Positions 1-6,809 of a stretch of DNA of 37,570 nucleotides are shown piece after piece (position 1 is the stretch's first letter; each line of letters opens with the position of its first letter). The DNA lies in contig PUNF01000214.1 of assembly GCA_003552525.1 (NCBI GenBank), positions 1 to 37,570 on the forward strand. Reading direction: 5' to 3'. A model generated the notes under the pieces. That model saw nothing but the letters and a program-made list of their open reading frames with translations. It searched no databases and was not told the DNA's origin. The DNA comes from Clostridia bacterium. Lineage in GTDB: Bacteria > Bacillota > Sulfobacillia > SLMV01. The position numbers and the translations under genes are program-made.

Positions 1-119
1 CCCTTCTTCGACAACAACAACGTCATCGCAGCCGTCAACGTCGTCTTACCATGGTCCACGTGACCAATCGTACCTACGTTTACATGAGGCTTACTGCGTT
101 CAAACCTCGCCTTAGCCAT
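1..119 (-). CDS. tuf: Elongation factor Tu, N-terminal part (runs off the window)
   Basis: Translating the minus strand from the ATG at 119-117 gives the EF-Tu N-terminus: [19 protein letters not shown], then the G1 P-loop [12 protein letters not shown]-Tu is the GTPase that delivers aminoacyl-tRNA to the ribosomal A site. Only the first 39 or so residues lie in the window; the rest is beyond base 1. An AGAGG element about 5 bases upstream of the ATG serves as SD. The gene follows a cluster of five tRNA genes but is separated from them by an intrinsic terminator and has a candidate promoter of its own. Confidence 0.97.
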   Translation of the reverse strand, partial: MAKARFERSKPHVNVGTIGHVDHGKTTLTAAMTLLLSKK

Positions 120-175
120 CGGAGCCTCTAACCCCCCAACAGGTATTACGCATTGTCAACGCAAAAATCGTTTTT

Positions 176-204
176 ATTTTACATCCCACCCGTTTCGGCC
201 GCAA
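176..204 (-). promoter_or_regulatory. Candidate sigma-70-type promoter of tuf
   Basis: On the minus strand, -35 TTGCGG (204-199), a 17-base spacer and -10 TAAAAT (181-176) lie downstream of the tRNA terminator and upstream of the tuf ATG. The -10 box fits well and the -35 is weak. A second TTGACA hexamer occurs on the same strand near 155-160 but has no good -10 at the right distance. Confidence 0.4.
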
Positions 205-260
205 GAAGATTCCTGTGGACGTGATCACTGGCAATGTCCCCGAAAGCCGCATCCACAGTA

Positions 261-297
261 ATAAAAGCGGAGGGAGGCACCAATGGCGCCTCCCTCC
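261..297 (-). terminator. Intrinsic terminator between the tRNA operon and tuf
   Basis: The perfect 10-bp inverted repeat GGAGGGAGGC / GCCTCCCTCC (269-278 and 288-297, 9-base loop) is followed on the minus strand by GCTTTTATT. That makes a rho-independent terminator directly after the second fMet tRNA gene. It implies that tuf is transcribed at least partly from its own promoter. Confidence 0.85.
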
Positions 298-306
298 AGG
301 AAAAGA

Positions 307-383
307 TGGTTGCGGGGGCTGGATTCGAACCAGCGACCTCCGGGTTATGAGCCCGACGAGCTTCCTGACTGCTCCACCCCGCG
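307..383 (-). tRNA. Initiator tRNA-fMet (CAT), copy 2 of 2
   Basis: A 77-nt cloverleaf on the minus strand with encoded CCA (309-307). Anticodon loop CTCATAA gives CAT. Initiator features are visible: the unpaired C1/A72 at the top of the acceptor stem, and three consecutive G-C pairs at the bottom of the anticodon stem (GGG/CCC). The T arm is GCTGG-TTCGAAT-CCAGC. The gene body is identical to the copy at 478-554. Confidence 0.95.
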
Positions 384-390
384 GCAATAA

Positions 391-465
391 TGGAGCTGAC
401 GACGGGGATTGAACCCGTGGCCTCGTCCTTACCAAGGACGCGCTCTACCACTGAGCTACGTCAGC
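391..465 (-). tRNA. tRNA-Thr (GGT)
   Basis: A 75-nt cloverleaf on the minus strand with encoded CCA (393-391). Acceptor stem GCTGACG/CGTCAGC, anticodon loop TTGGTAA reading GGT (Thr, codons ACC/ACU), T arm ACGGG-TTCAATC-CCCGT. It sits between the two identical initiator tRNA genes. Confidence 0.95.
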
Positions 466-477
466 AAAAAAAGAAGA

Positions 478-554
478 TGGTTGCGGGGGCTGGATTCGAA
501 CCAGCGACCTCCGGGTTATGAGCCCGACGAGCTTCCTGACTGCTCCACCCCGCG
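478..554 (-). tRNA. Initiator tRNA-fMet (CAT), copy 1 of 2
   Basis: A 77-nt cloverleaf on the minus strand with encoded CCA (480-478), identical in sequence to the gene at 307-383, including the C1/A72 mismatch and the GGG/CCC anticodon stem. The identity extends a few bases past the CCA end (AGATGG on the plus strand), which points to a recent tandem duplication or gene conversion. Confidence 0.95.
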
Positions 555-561
555 GTATTTG

Positions 562-643
562 TGGAGAGGGCTGGATTCGAACCAGCGAAGGCTGAGCCAG
601 CAGATTTACAGTCTGCCCCGTTTGGCCGCTTCGGTACCTCTCC
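562..643 (-). tRNA. tRNA-Tyr (GTA)
   Basis: An 82-nt class II tRNA on the minus strand with a long variable arm. Acceptor stem GGAGAGG/CCTCTCC, anticodon loop with GTA (ACTGTAAAT region), T arm GCTGG-TTCGAAT-CCAGC, discriminator A. CCA is not encoded (the next bases are CAA), unlike the three downstream tRNA genes. Confidence 0.94.
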
Positions 644-650
644 TCTTATG

Positions 651-723
651 AGCTGGCGGACGGACTTGAACCGACAGCCTGCTGATTACAAATCAGCTGC
701 TCTACCGATTGAGCTACGCCAGC
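651..723 (-). tRNA. tRNA-Thr (TGT)
   Basis: A 73-nt cloverleaf on the minus strand, first gene of the tRNA operon. Acceptor stem GCTGGCG/CGCCAGC, anticodon loop TTTGTAA reading TGT (Thr), T arm GTCGG-TTCAAGT-CCGTC, discriminator T. CCA is not encoded (CAT follows). Confidence 0.94.
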
Positions 724-758
724 GTTCGGGAACACGTGTCCCACGCGACGCGCCATAT

Positions 759-787
759 AATATAGCACACCACTTCGGCGCTTGCAA
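759..787 (-). promoter_or_regulatory. Promoter of the tRNA operon
   Basis: On the minus strand, -35 TTGCAA (787-782), a 17-base spacer and -10 TATATT (764-759). Transcription would start near 752, about 30 bases before the 5' end of tRNA-Thr(TGT). This is a near-consensus sigma-70-type promoter, as expected for stable RNA genes. Confidence 0.7.
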
Positions 788-871
788 GAGATCGACAGGC
801 CACGTGCGACCCGCGCGTAAAGATATCACGAAGGCCACTTGGTTACAAGATCCATCACGCACGGCCTCGCC

Positions 872-1366
872 TTAACTCGCCTTTTCCGTCGCGCGTTCCA
901 CAACCTCCATGTCAACGATCTTTCGCGGATCAATCAAAAGAATTATCTTCCCCTCGAGACTAACCGCACCCTCGAGAAAGTGATCGTTCTTTTCTTCGGC
1001 GAAATGCTCGACCGGCCGTATTTGATCGTCGCGTAACACACGGATCGCATTTACCTCATCGGCGGTGAAGACCATGTCTCCATCGCTCGTGGTCAGGTTG
1101 ATGAGATGTCGACGTGCATCGCGCCGCTCCGCATCGAGACGCTTATGTAGGGAAATGACCGGAAGCACCTCGCCCGCCACATCGAGGATCCCCGCTAGCC
1201 AAGCCGGTGCATCGGGTACTGCAGTCGGGTCACGATGCTCAAGGATTTCCCGGACATAATCGATTCGAATACCAAACTGGCGTTCTCCGACGTCGAACAC
1301 GACGACCTTAATCTCTTCGCCGCCTTCCATTTTGTGTCCGTCCAAGACAATCTCCCCCTTCGGCAC
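872..1366 (-). CDS. cheW: CheW-like chemotaxis coupling protein
   Basis: A single CheW domain (SH3-like beta barrels) of about 150 residues. Visible family hallmarks are VVVFDVGERQFGIRIDYVREIL near the N-terminus, then VPDAPAWLAGILDVAGEVLPVISL, then the closing EGKIILLIDPRKIVD. CheW links chemoreceptors to the kinase CheA in the cytoplasm. No receptor, CheA or other chemotaxis gene is nearby, so it is an orphan here. It could alternatively serve a CheW-like role in another signalling array. The start is ambiguous: GTG at 1366 has AAGG 5 bases upstream and gives 164 residues, while ATG at 1330 begins 12 residues later, immediately before the conserved domain, but has no close SD. Confidence 0.88.
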   Translation of the reverse strand: MPKGEIVLDGHKMEGGEEIKVVVFDVGERQFGIRIDYVREILEHRDPTAVPDAPAWLAGILDVAGEVLPVISLHKRLDAERRDARRHLINLTTSDGDMVFTADEVNAIRVLRDDQIRPVEHFAEEKNDHFLEGAVSLEGKIILLIDPRKIVDMEVVERATEKAS

Positions 1367-1430
1367 ATTGGCCTTATACTCATACCTATCTATCGAGAAA
1401 TCCCATTGAATCCGTTAGCCCAGCCGCCAA

Positions 1431-1459
1431 TTGACTTCGGGGTACCCTCGACCTATTCT
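1431..1459 (+). promoter_or_regulatory. Promoter of the antiporter operon
   Basis: -35 TTGACT (1431-1436), a 17-base spacer and -10 TATTCT (1454-1459), about 60 bases upstream of the GTG start at 1518. It lies in the gap between the divergent cheW and antiporter genes. Confidence 0.55.
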
Positions 1460-1517
1460 CAAGATAGTCGTGTCCTGTGAAGTCGCAATTATCGGTACCC
1501 GGACGGAGGCGCTCGCG

Positions 1518-2102
1518 GTGCAATATGCAGGGCAAGTGGGCCTCATCATCGTGACTGGCCTATTGGGCGGCAGGCTGTTTCGACGGATGAACCTCCCCGA
1601 AGTCACAGCTTACCTCGTTTTGGGGTTCATCCTCGGGCCCCACGTACTGGGACTTGTCGACGGTTCCGCGCTCGTAAAGATGCACTTCATCGAGGAAATG
1701 GCCCTGGCGTTCATTGCGCTCACGATCGGCCTAGAGCTAAACCTACACGGCCTGAGAAAACGCGGATCCGGTGTTGGCATGATCGCGCTTTACCAGTCGG
1801 TGGCAACCATCGCCCTGGTCACCGTCGTGGTCGCGGGGTTGTCGGGCTCGCTACCAATGGCACTACTGCTAGGCGCCATGGCGACGGCGACCTCGCCCGG
1901 GGAAGTCCTCCTGATCATTCGAGGAGCGGGGGCGGCCGGTCCCGTCACCCGCACCTGTCTCGGCGTGGTAGCGCTGGACGATGCCCTCGGCATCCTCTTC
2001 TTCTCATTACTCATCCCCTTCATCGTAATCGCCGCCGGGGGAAACATGGTGCCAACCAACGTACTGCTGATCCCTCTGCGAGAAATCGGGGGGCACTGGT
2101 GA
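1518..2102 (+). CDS. CPA2 cation/proton antiporter, N-terminal half (frame-broken)
   Basis: This encodes the first half of a CPA2-family (KefB/NapA-like) membrane antiporter, 194 residues against about 390-420 for the family. GTG at 1518 is chosen because GGAGG lies 8 bases upstream and the next residues begin the first membrane helix, followed by the family pattern LPEVTAYLVLGFILGP. The unwound-helix motif TATSP (123-127) and the ion-binding pair Asp154-Asp155 (VALDDA) are present. The frame ends at TGA 2100-2102 just after a run of six G. The C-terminal half continues in the -1 frame from 2099. Together they match one intact antiporter. It leads an operon with a PII-like gene and a second antiporter. 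Confidence 0.85.
   Translation: MQYAGQVGLIIVTGLLGGRLFRRMNLPEVTAYLVLGFILGPHVLGLVDGSALVKMHFIEEMALAFIALTIGLELNLHGLRKRGSGVGMIALYQSVATIALVTVVVAGLSGSLPMALLLGAMATATSPGEVLLIIRGAGAAGPVTRTCLGVVALDDALGILFFSLLIPFIVIAAGGNMVPTNVLLIPLREIGGHW
2088..2102 (+). other. G6 tract and GTGA overlap where the antiporter frame breaks
   Basis: The sequence is C-GGGGGG-CACTGG-TGA. Frame 0 reads Ile-Gly-Gly-His-Trp-stop. With a seventh G, or a -1 slip on the run, it would read Ile-Gly-Gly-Ala-Leu-Val-Ile-Gly and enter the second half smoothly. Possible causes are a homopolymer sequencing error, a true one-base deletion, a phase-variable tract, recoding, or GTGA-coupled translation of two chains. Confidence 0.7.
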
Positions 2103-2686
2103 TCGGGGTCATTCTAGGGTTGTGCCTGGCCCGTGTCCTCCAAAGCGCCCCCAGTCATGGATTCGGACTCGCAGCGTCCCTCACGTTCGTCTTCTTGGCG
2201 ACGGGACTGTCCCAGCTATGGTATACCTCACCTCTTCTGACCTGCCTGACACTGGGCGTCACCGTCGTGCATCAATACCCCTACGTCAATGAACTGCTCC
2301 ACGATCTCGATGAAATAATGGCGCCACTGCATGTGGTCTTCTTTGGAGGAATCGGGGCGGCTTTTTCCCCGGCGAGTCTCACCTTATTCGCACCTGTTAC
2401 CGTCGGGTACACCATCGCACGGGCAATGGGGAAGGCCGCGGGAGTGCGGATGGGAGCAGTACATAGTGAGGCACCCGATCCCATTAGAAGATACCTCTGG
2501 CCGACCCTCTTGCCGCAAACCGGGATCAGCCTGGGCCTTATCGCGGTGGTAGGTACACACTTCCCGCAGTTGCGTGATGCTGTGGGAGCAGTCATGTTTG
2601 CTTCATCTGCCATATACATCCTGGTGGGATTCCCCCTGGCCCACCGAGCCCTGCAAAACGCACACGAGGCATCAAGGCCGGACTGA
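2099..2686 (+). CDS. CPA2 cation/proton antiporter, C-terminal half (frame-broken)
   Basis: A 195-residue, strongly hydrophobic reading frame that supplies the missing half of the antiporter at 1518-2102. It contains several membrane helices, the typical DEIMAPLHVVFFGGIGA segment near the middle, and an LLPQTGISLGLI element near the C-terminus that is usual in CPA2 proteins (PQGG/PQTG helix). The GTG at 2099 overlaps the upstream stop as GTGA, so re-initiation by translational coupling is possible, but no SD precedes it other than the G run. Natural CPA2 proteins are one chain, so a frameshifted gene is the simplest reading. The PII-like gene starts 46 bases later. Confidence 0.8.
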   Translation: MIGVILGLCLARVLQSAPSHGFGLAASLTFVFLATGLSQLWYTSPLLTCLTLGVTVVHQYPYVNELLHDLDEIMAPLHVVFFGGIGAAFSPASLTLFAPVTVGYTIARAMGKAAGVRMGAVHSEAPDPIRRYLWPTLLPQTGISLGLIAVVGTHFPQLRDAVGAVMFASSAIYILVGFPLAHRALQNAHEASRPD

Positions 2687-2732
2687 CACATATCGGCAAG
2701 TACAACCTTATTGAGAGAGGAGTTGCACATCA

Positions 2733-3095
2733 ATGGCGGCACACATGTTGCTTCTTGTGATCAACGATAGGCGTAGTCTCGACTCCATTCTCAGGGCCCT
2801 TCGAAGGGCGGGTGTTGGGGGTGCAACTGTCGTTGAAAGCACGGGAATGGGACGGACTCTATCTGGATCCGTTCCCCTGATCGGGGGGCTGCGCCACCTC
2901 AAGGAGGGCCTAAGCACCCATAACCACACCCTTTTCGCCGTGATTCCGGACGAAATGGTGTTGCAGAGGGCAACGGAACAGATCCACAAGGAAATGGGGG
3001 ATTTCTCCGGGCCAGGAAGTGGCATGATGACCGTTTGGCCACTTACGGAGGTTTGGGGTGGATCCCGGAACGCTCGGGAAGAGGACCCTCGATGA
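2733..3095 (+). CDS. PII-like signalling protein linked to cation antiporters
   Basis: A 120-residue protein with the length and pattern of the PII/GlnB ferredoxin-like fold: a first strand MLLLVINDRRSLDSIL, then a helix, then GGATVVESTGMGRTLSG (strand 2 and a T-loop-like segment), a strand HTLFAVIPDE, and a C-terminal MMTVWPLTEVWG. It lacks the classical GlnB uridylylation motif, so it is a PII-like protein rather than a nitrogen regulator. PII-like proteins usually bind nucleotides and control a neighbouring transporter. Its position between two CPA2 antiporters, with its TGA overlapping the next ATG (ATGA), suggests it senses a nucleotide or second messenger and gates antiport. Start ATG 2733 has GAGAGGAG about 10 bases upstream. 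Confidence 0.72.
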   Translation: MAAHMLLLVINDRRSLDSILRALRRAGVGGATVVESTGMGRTLSGSVPLIGGLRHLKEGLSTHNHTLFAVIPDEMVLQRATEQIHKEMGDFSGPGSGMMTVWPLTEVWGGSRNAREEDPR

Positions 3096-4273
3096 ATGTA
3101 CCCTTGATCCTAGCCAGCATCGCGGGAGCGGGAGTCGTCGCAAGGTGGATCGCGTCACGTGCCGGTTTTCCCGTCGTCGCAGCCTATCTGTTGGTCGGCA
3201 TAGGGATTGGTCCACTTGGATTGCGCATCATCACCGAGACACACCTAGATGCATTAATCCCTCTCACCAGCATCATGCTGGCATTCGTCATGCTTATGGT
3301 CGGTAGAGAATTGAACATCTCGCGGATACGCAACCAAGCACATAACGCGGGGATCATCACACTCGTGGACATGACCGTCACCTTGGCCATCGTAACAGCT
3401 AGCACCTTCAAAGTGATTGGATCCACTTGCGCTGCCCTGTTATTGGGGATTACCGCCCTGCCCACCGCACCTGCCGCAGTGATGTCAATTCTACACCAGT
3501 ACACTCCACGCGGACCCTTCACACGACTAATCACATCTGCGGTAATCCTCAATGAGGTGATCACGGCCGCAGGTGGAGCCCTGGTGATTACCTCGGTGGC
3601 CCGATGGTACGGCCCCCAGGACGGCGGAGCAGCGGGGGGGCACCCACTCCAAATGCTACTGGTCTTGCTTACCGGGACAGCGGCCGGGTTATTGTTGGTC
3701 TTGATGCTGCCGCACCTGCGGGACTATGGGCACCGAAGTGCTGCAGTGATCGGAGCGACATTGAGTCTTTATACCCTCAGCCCGATATCCCTCCTCGCTC
3801 CCCCTTTTGCCGCCCTGGTTGCCGGGGGCGTGATCGCAAATGGCCTTCGATATTCGAAAGCATTCTGGCATCGGTTTGAAGAGTTCCTCGACTACTTCTA
3901 CCTGATGTTCTTTGTCTACCTCGGTGCTCATTTGCAGCCGGCACTCATCACGAGAGCACCGGGGGTACTTGCCGTATACATGCTGGCGCGAGGCGTGGGA
4001 AAGTACATCGGGGGAGCACTCGGTTGTGTGACCATCTCCACCGTGATCCCCGGTCAAAAGCACATTGGCCTCGCACTCATGCCCCAGGGGGCTCTCGCCC
4101 TGATCCTGGCCGCAATGGCCGAGAAAATTTCTCCGTTACCGACAGGTCTTCTCTTAAACGTAGTACTCACATCGACGTTGTTCTTCGAACTGCTGGGGCC
4201 TTTCGGTACTGCATTTGCACTGCGGGCCTGTGGCGAGAGCCACGACATCCACCGCCGATCTCGAGGCGGCTGA
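3092..4273 (+). CDS. CPA2-family cation/proton antiporter, divergent ion-binding motif
   Basis: A full-length 393-residue membrane protein of the CPA2 family. Start ATG 3092 overlaps the PII-like stop (ATGA) and has GGGAAGAGGA upstream; a longer frame from 3035 is unlikely. Early family pattern: AGFPVVAAYLLVGIGIGPLGL; later, GALALILAAMAEK resembles the last conserved helices. Where the first antiporter has TSP and Asp154-Asp155, this one has TAP (residues 125-127) and Asn154-Glu155 (VILNEV). That keeps one acidic residue but changes the usual DD pair, so stoichiometry or ion preference may differ, or it may be a regulatory partner of the first antiporter. It ends 18 bases from the convergent folC. 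Confidence 0.85.
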   Translation: MNVPLILASIAGAGVVARWIASRAGFPVVAAYLLVGIGIGPLGLRIITETHLDALIPLTSIMLAFVMLMVGRELNISRIRNQAHNAGIITLVDMTVTLAIVTASTFKVIGSTCAALLLGITALPTAPAAVMSILHQYTPRGPFTRLITSAVILNEVITAAGGALVITSVARWYGPQDGGAAGGHPLQMLLVLLTGTAAGLLLVLMLPHLRDYGHRSAAVIGATLSLYTLSPISLLAPPFAALVAGGVIANGLRYSKAFWHRFEEFLDYFYLMFFVYLGAHLQPALITRAPGVLAVYMLARGVGKYIGGALGCVTISTVIPGQKHIGLALMPQGALALILAAMAEKISPLPTGLLLNVVLTSTLFFELLGPFGTAFALRACGESHDIHRRSRGG

Positions 4274-4291
4274 GGCAACTGTATTCCCAAG

Positions 4292-5623
4292 TCATAATGA
4301 CTCGAGCGAGACCCATCGCCCGCGCACCGTCCCCACCAGGTACAGGCTGCCCCAGACGATGATGACATCCTCCGGCGCTGCGCGCCCGAGGATGGTTTCG
4401 ACTGCTTGCAAAGGATCGGAATCGGCATGTATAGCGCTTGCATGTATCAACGCGTCCGCGGCTTCGAGAGCCAGCTGTTTCTCGCAGCGTGCTCTCGGCA
4501 GGGGGGCCCGGGTCGCGTATACCTCTCCATCGATGAGCGGGGCAAGTTCCGCAAGCATGGACCTGGCATCCTTATCGTCCATTATGCCCACCACCGCGTG
4601 TATTGTCCGACCGGGAAACAACTCTTCGAGGGATTCGGCAAACACCTTCGCACCACTGGCGTTGTGGGCACCGTCAAGAACGACAAGCGGTTCTCGGTTG
4701 ACCACCTCAACACGGCCGGGCCACGTTGCGCGGGCCAAACCCGAAAGTGCCGAATTGGCATCCACCCCAACGTCATCCGCGACTGCCTCTATGGCAGCGA
4801 GGGCGAGGGCCGAGTTTCTTACCTGGTGCCCGCCAAGCATGCGAATACGGACATCGGGCAATTGCCACCGAACCCCATGGTACTCATAGCCGGCCCCGGC
4901 CTCACAAACCCAGGAAATCCCGTAGCGCGGTCTGTGCTCGCGGCGAGCGGCTGGCAGGACCGAGGTGATCGGGGCATCTTTTCCGATGGCCACGTCGGCG
5001 ACGACATCCCATGCCTCCCTTCGCAGGGGCCCCACTACAACGCGAACACCTTCCTTAACGATGCCAGCCTTCTCGCCCGCGATCTCTTCCAGTGTCGTTC
5101 CAAGTACCTCGGTATGGTCGAGATCCACATCGGTGATGACGGTCACGAGTGGGTGGGAAACAACGTTGGTGGCATCGTAACGCCCGCCCAGACCCACCTC
5201 CTGGACCAGGTACCGAACGGAACGGTCCGCCGCATGCTGGTACATGATCGCGGTGAGGATTTCGAAGAACGTGGGATGCTCACCCGTGTCCTTCTCGACC
5301 TGCGCACAAAGCCGGAGAACCCTACCGCCGATAGAGGCGAAAGCATCGCGCGAGATCACCTGTCCGTTTACCCGTATACGCTCCCGAATCGTGTGCAGGT
5401 GTGGGGAAGTGAAAAGGGCAGTGTCCTGCCCGGTTGATCGAAGCATGGCATCTAAGAAGGCACAGGTAGAGCCTTTCCCGTTCGTACCTCCCACGTGGAG
5501 CACATCAAAGGATTTTTGTGGACAGCCCATTGCATCGAGTAGCGGGACCATCCGGATCATCCCGGGCGTTCGAGCGAACTTACCCAACGCGAACAATCTG
5601 GAGACAACGTCTCGGTATTGCAC
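4292..5623 (-). CDS. folC: Bifunctional folylpolyglutamate synthase / dihydrofolate synthase
   Basis: FolC adds glutamate to dihydropteroate and to tetrahydrofolate in the cytoplasm, using ATP. The 443-residue length is normal. Visible motifs are the P-loop HVGGTNGKGST (residues 43-53), the omega-loop region SPHLHTIRERIRVNG, the Mur-ligase-like EVGLGGRYDATN, and DGAHNASG in the C-terminal domain. The start is GTG 5623, with AAAGGAG about 10 bases upstream, 17 bases after the butyrate kinase stop; an ATG between them is followed at once by TGA and cannot be used. It is the last gene of a three-gene minus-strand run. Confidence 0.95.
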   Translation of the reverse strand: MQYRDVVSRLFALGKFARTPGMIRMVPLLDAMGCPQKSFDVLHVGGTNGKGSTCAFLDAMLRSTGQDTALFTSPHLHTIRERIRVNGQVISRDAFASIGGRVLRLCAQVEKDTGEHPTFFEILTAIMYQHAADRSVRYLVQEVGLGGRYDATNVVSHPLVTVITDVDLDHTEVLGTTLEEIAGEKAGIVKEGVRVVVGPLRREAWDVVADVAIGKDAPITSVLPAARREHRPRYGISWVCEAGAGYEYHGVRWQLPDVRIRMLGGHQVRNSALALAAIEAVADDVGVDANSALSGLARATWPGRVEVVNREPLVVLDGAHNASGAKVFAESLEELFPGRTIHAVVGIMDDKDARSMLAELAPLIDGEVYATRAPLPRARCEKQLALEAADALIHASAIHADSDPLQAVETILGRAAPEDVIIVWGSLYLVGTVRGRWVSLESL

Positions 5624-5640
5624 GGGTCACATGGCTCCTT

Positions 5641-6759
5641 TCAACCACCCGGGTAGACCTTCAGATCCTCGACCCCCATCAGCACGCGCAAGGCACCCAG
5701 GGCAAGGGCTCTCAGCTCATCTTCCCCGGGCAGGATCGTAACGGGTGCGATCCAGCCCGCATGACCGATGATCCCCTCGTTAATGTAATCCGAGCGCGCG
5801 ATTCCCCCGGTCAGGACAATCGCGTCTACCTTGCCCGACAGCACCGCGGCCATGGCCCCGATTTCCTTCCCGATTTGGTACACCATCGCATCGAGCAATA
5901 GCGCGGCTTTTCGATCACCCTGACGGGCGCGTTCCTCGACTTCTCGTGCATCTCTCGTGCCGAGGTAGGCGAAGAGCCCTCCCTTCCCCATTAGCACACG
6001 CTTCAATTCCTCGGCGGCATACTTCCCGCTCGTGGCCAAATCCACCAGCCCCGTAGCGGGGAGCCCACCTGCCCGATCCGGTCCGAACGGTCCTTCGGCA
6101 ACTGCATTGTTGACATCGATGGCTTGCCCGGATCGTATCGCGGCCACGGTAATCCCACTGCCCAGGTGCACGATGATCAGGTTAATCTCCTCGAGATCAC
6201 GCCCGAGCCTACCCGCTGCATCCCGGGCGGCGGCCTTGCAATTGAGGGCGTGCCACAGGCTCACACGATCAATCTCGGGTAGGCCAGTGATACGTGCCAC
6301 ATCCTGCAGCTCGTCAACGCTCACCGGATCAACGACAAAAGAAGGAACTTCGAAATCCCGGGCAACGGCAGCGGCGAGCAGCCCACCCAAGTTGGAAGCG
6401 TGGTGTCCACCGTATCCCTCACGCAGGTCCGTCAACATGGTCTCGTTCGTGCGGTAGGTGCCACCCGGGATCGGACGCAGGAGGCCACCGCGTCCGACCA
6501 CAGCGGACAACCCGCCCGGATATGCGTCCAGGAACGCGCTTACCGCTGAAAGGCGATATTCAACCTGCTCGGGGATGGACTTGAACGCGGCCAATTCCTC
6601 GTCTGCATGAGCGAGCGTCTGCTCGGCGATTAGGGATGGCGCCCACTCGGCAGCGCCTTCACAATCCTTCCCATCCGCCGCAAAAAGGCCAAGCTTGGTT
6701 GATGTATTTCCGGGGTTAATGGCGAGTACTCTCAGCGTATCCGCCGATGTCCTGTTCAT
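5641..6759 (-). CDS. buk: Butyrate kinase
   Basis: An acetate/butyrate kinase of the ASKHA fold, 372 residues, the size of butyrate kinases rather than the longer acetate kinases. Seen: LAINPGNTSTKLGLF (phosphate-binding loop 1), VGRGGLLRPIPGGTY, VHLGSGITVAA (phosphate 2) and LTGGIARSD (adenosine motif). It converts butyryl phosphate and ADP to butyrate and ATP, or acts on branched-chain acyl phosphates. ATG 6759 is preferred because GGAGGG lies 9 bases upstream; a TTG two codons earlier is too close to the SD. No phosphotransbutyrylase gene (ptb) is in the window, so the partner must be elsewhere or be another acyltransferase. Confidence 0.93.
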   Translation of the reverse strand: MNRTSADTLRVLAINPGNTSTKLGLFAADGKDCEGAAEWAPSLIAEQTLAHADEELAAFKSIPEQVEYRLSAVSAFLDAYPGGLSAVVGRGGLLRPIPGGTYRTNETMLTDLREGYGGHHASNLGGLLAAAVARDFEVPSFVVDPVSVDELQDVARITGLPEIDRVSLWHALNCKAAARDAAGRLGRDLEEINLIIVHLGSGITVAAIRSGQAIDVNNAVAEGPFGPDRAGGLPATGLVDLATSGKYAAEELKRVLMGKGGLFAYLGTRDAREVEERARQGDRKAALLLDAMVYQIGKEIGAMAAVLSGKVDAIVLTGGIARSDYINEGIIGHAGWIAPVTILPGEDELRALALGALRVLMGVEDLKVYPGG

Positions 6760-6809
6760 TGCCAAGATCCCTCCAGGTCTGCAAATTGGAACGTGGGCAT
6801 GCTTCGGTG

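Noticed and set aside
1431-1517. A longer start (TTG 1431) for the first antiporter
   Set aside because: The TTG is the first part of a TTGACT -35 box with a fitting -10, and the GTG at 1518 has a proper SD and begins the first membrane helix.
3035-3091. A longer start for the second antiporter
   Set aside because: The extra 19 residues are read inside the PII-like gene in another frame and are not hydrophobic; ATG 3092 has an SD and an ATGA overlap.
4406-5437. A 343-residue plus-strand open frame opposite folC
   Set aside because: It is a shadow of folC: no SD, no recognisable motifs, and the opposite strand encodes a clear enzyme.
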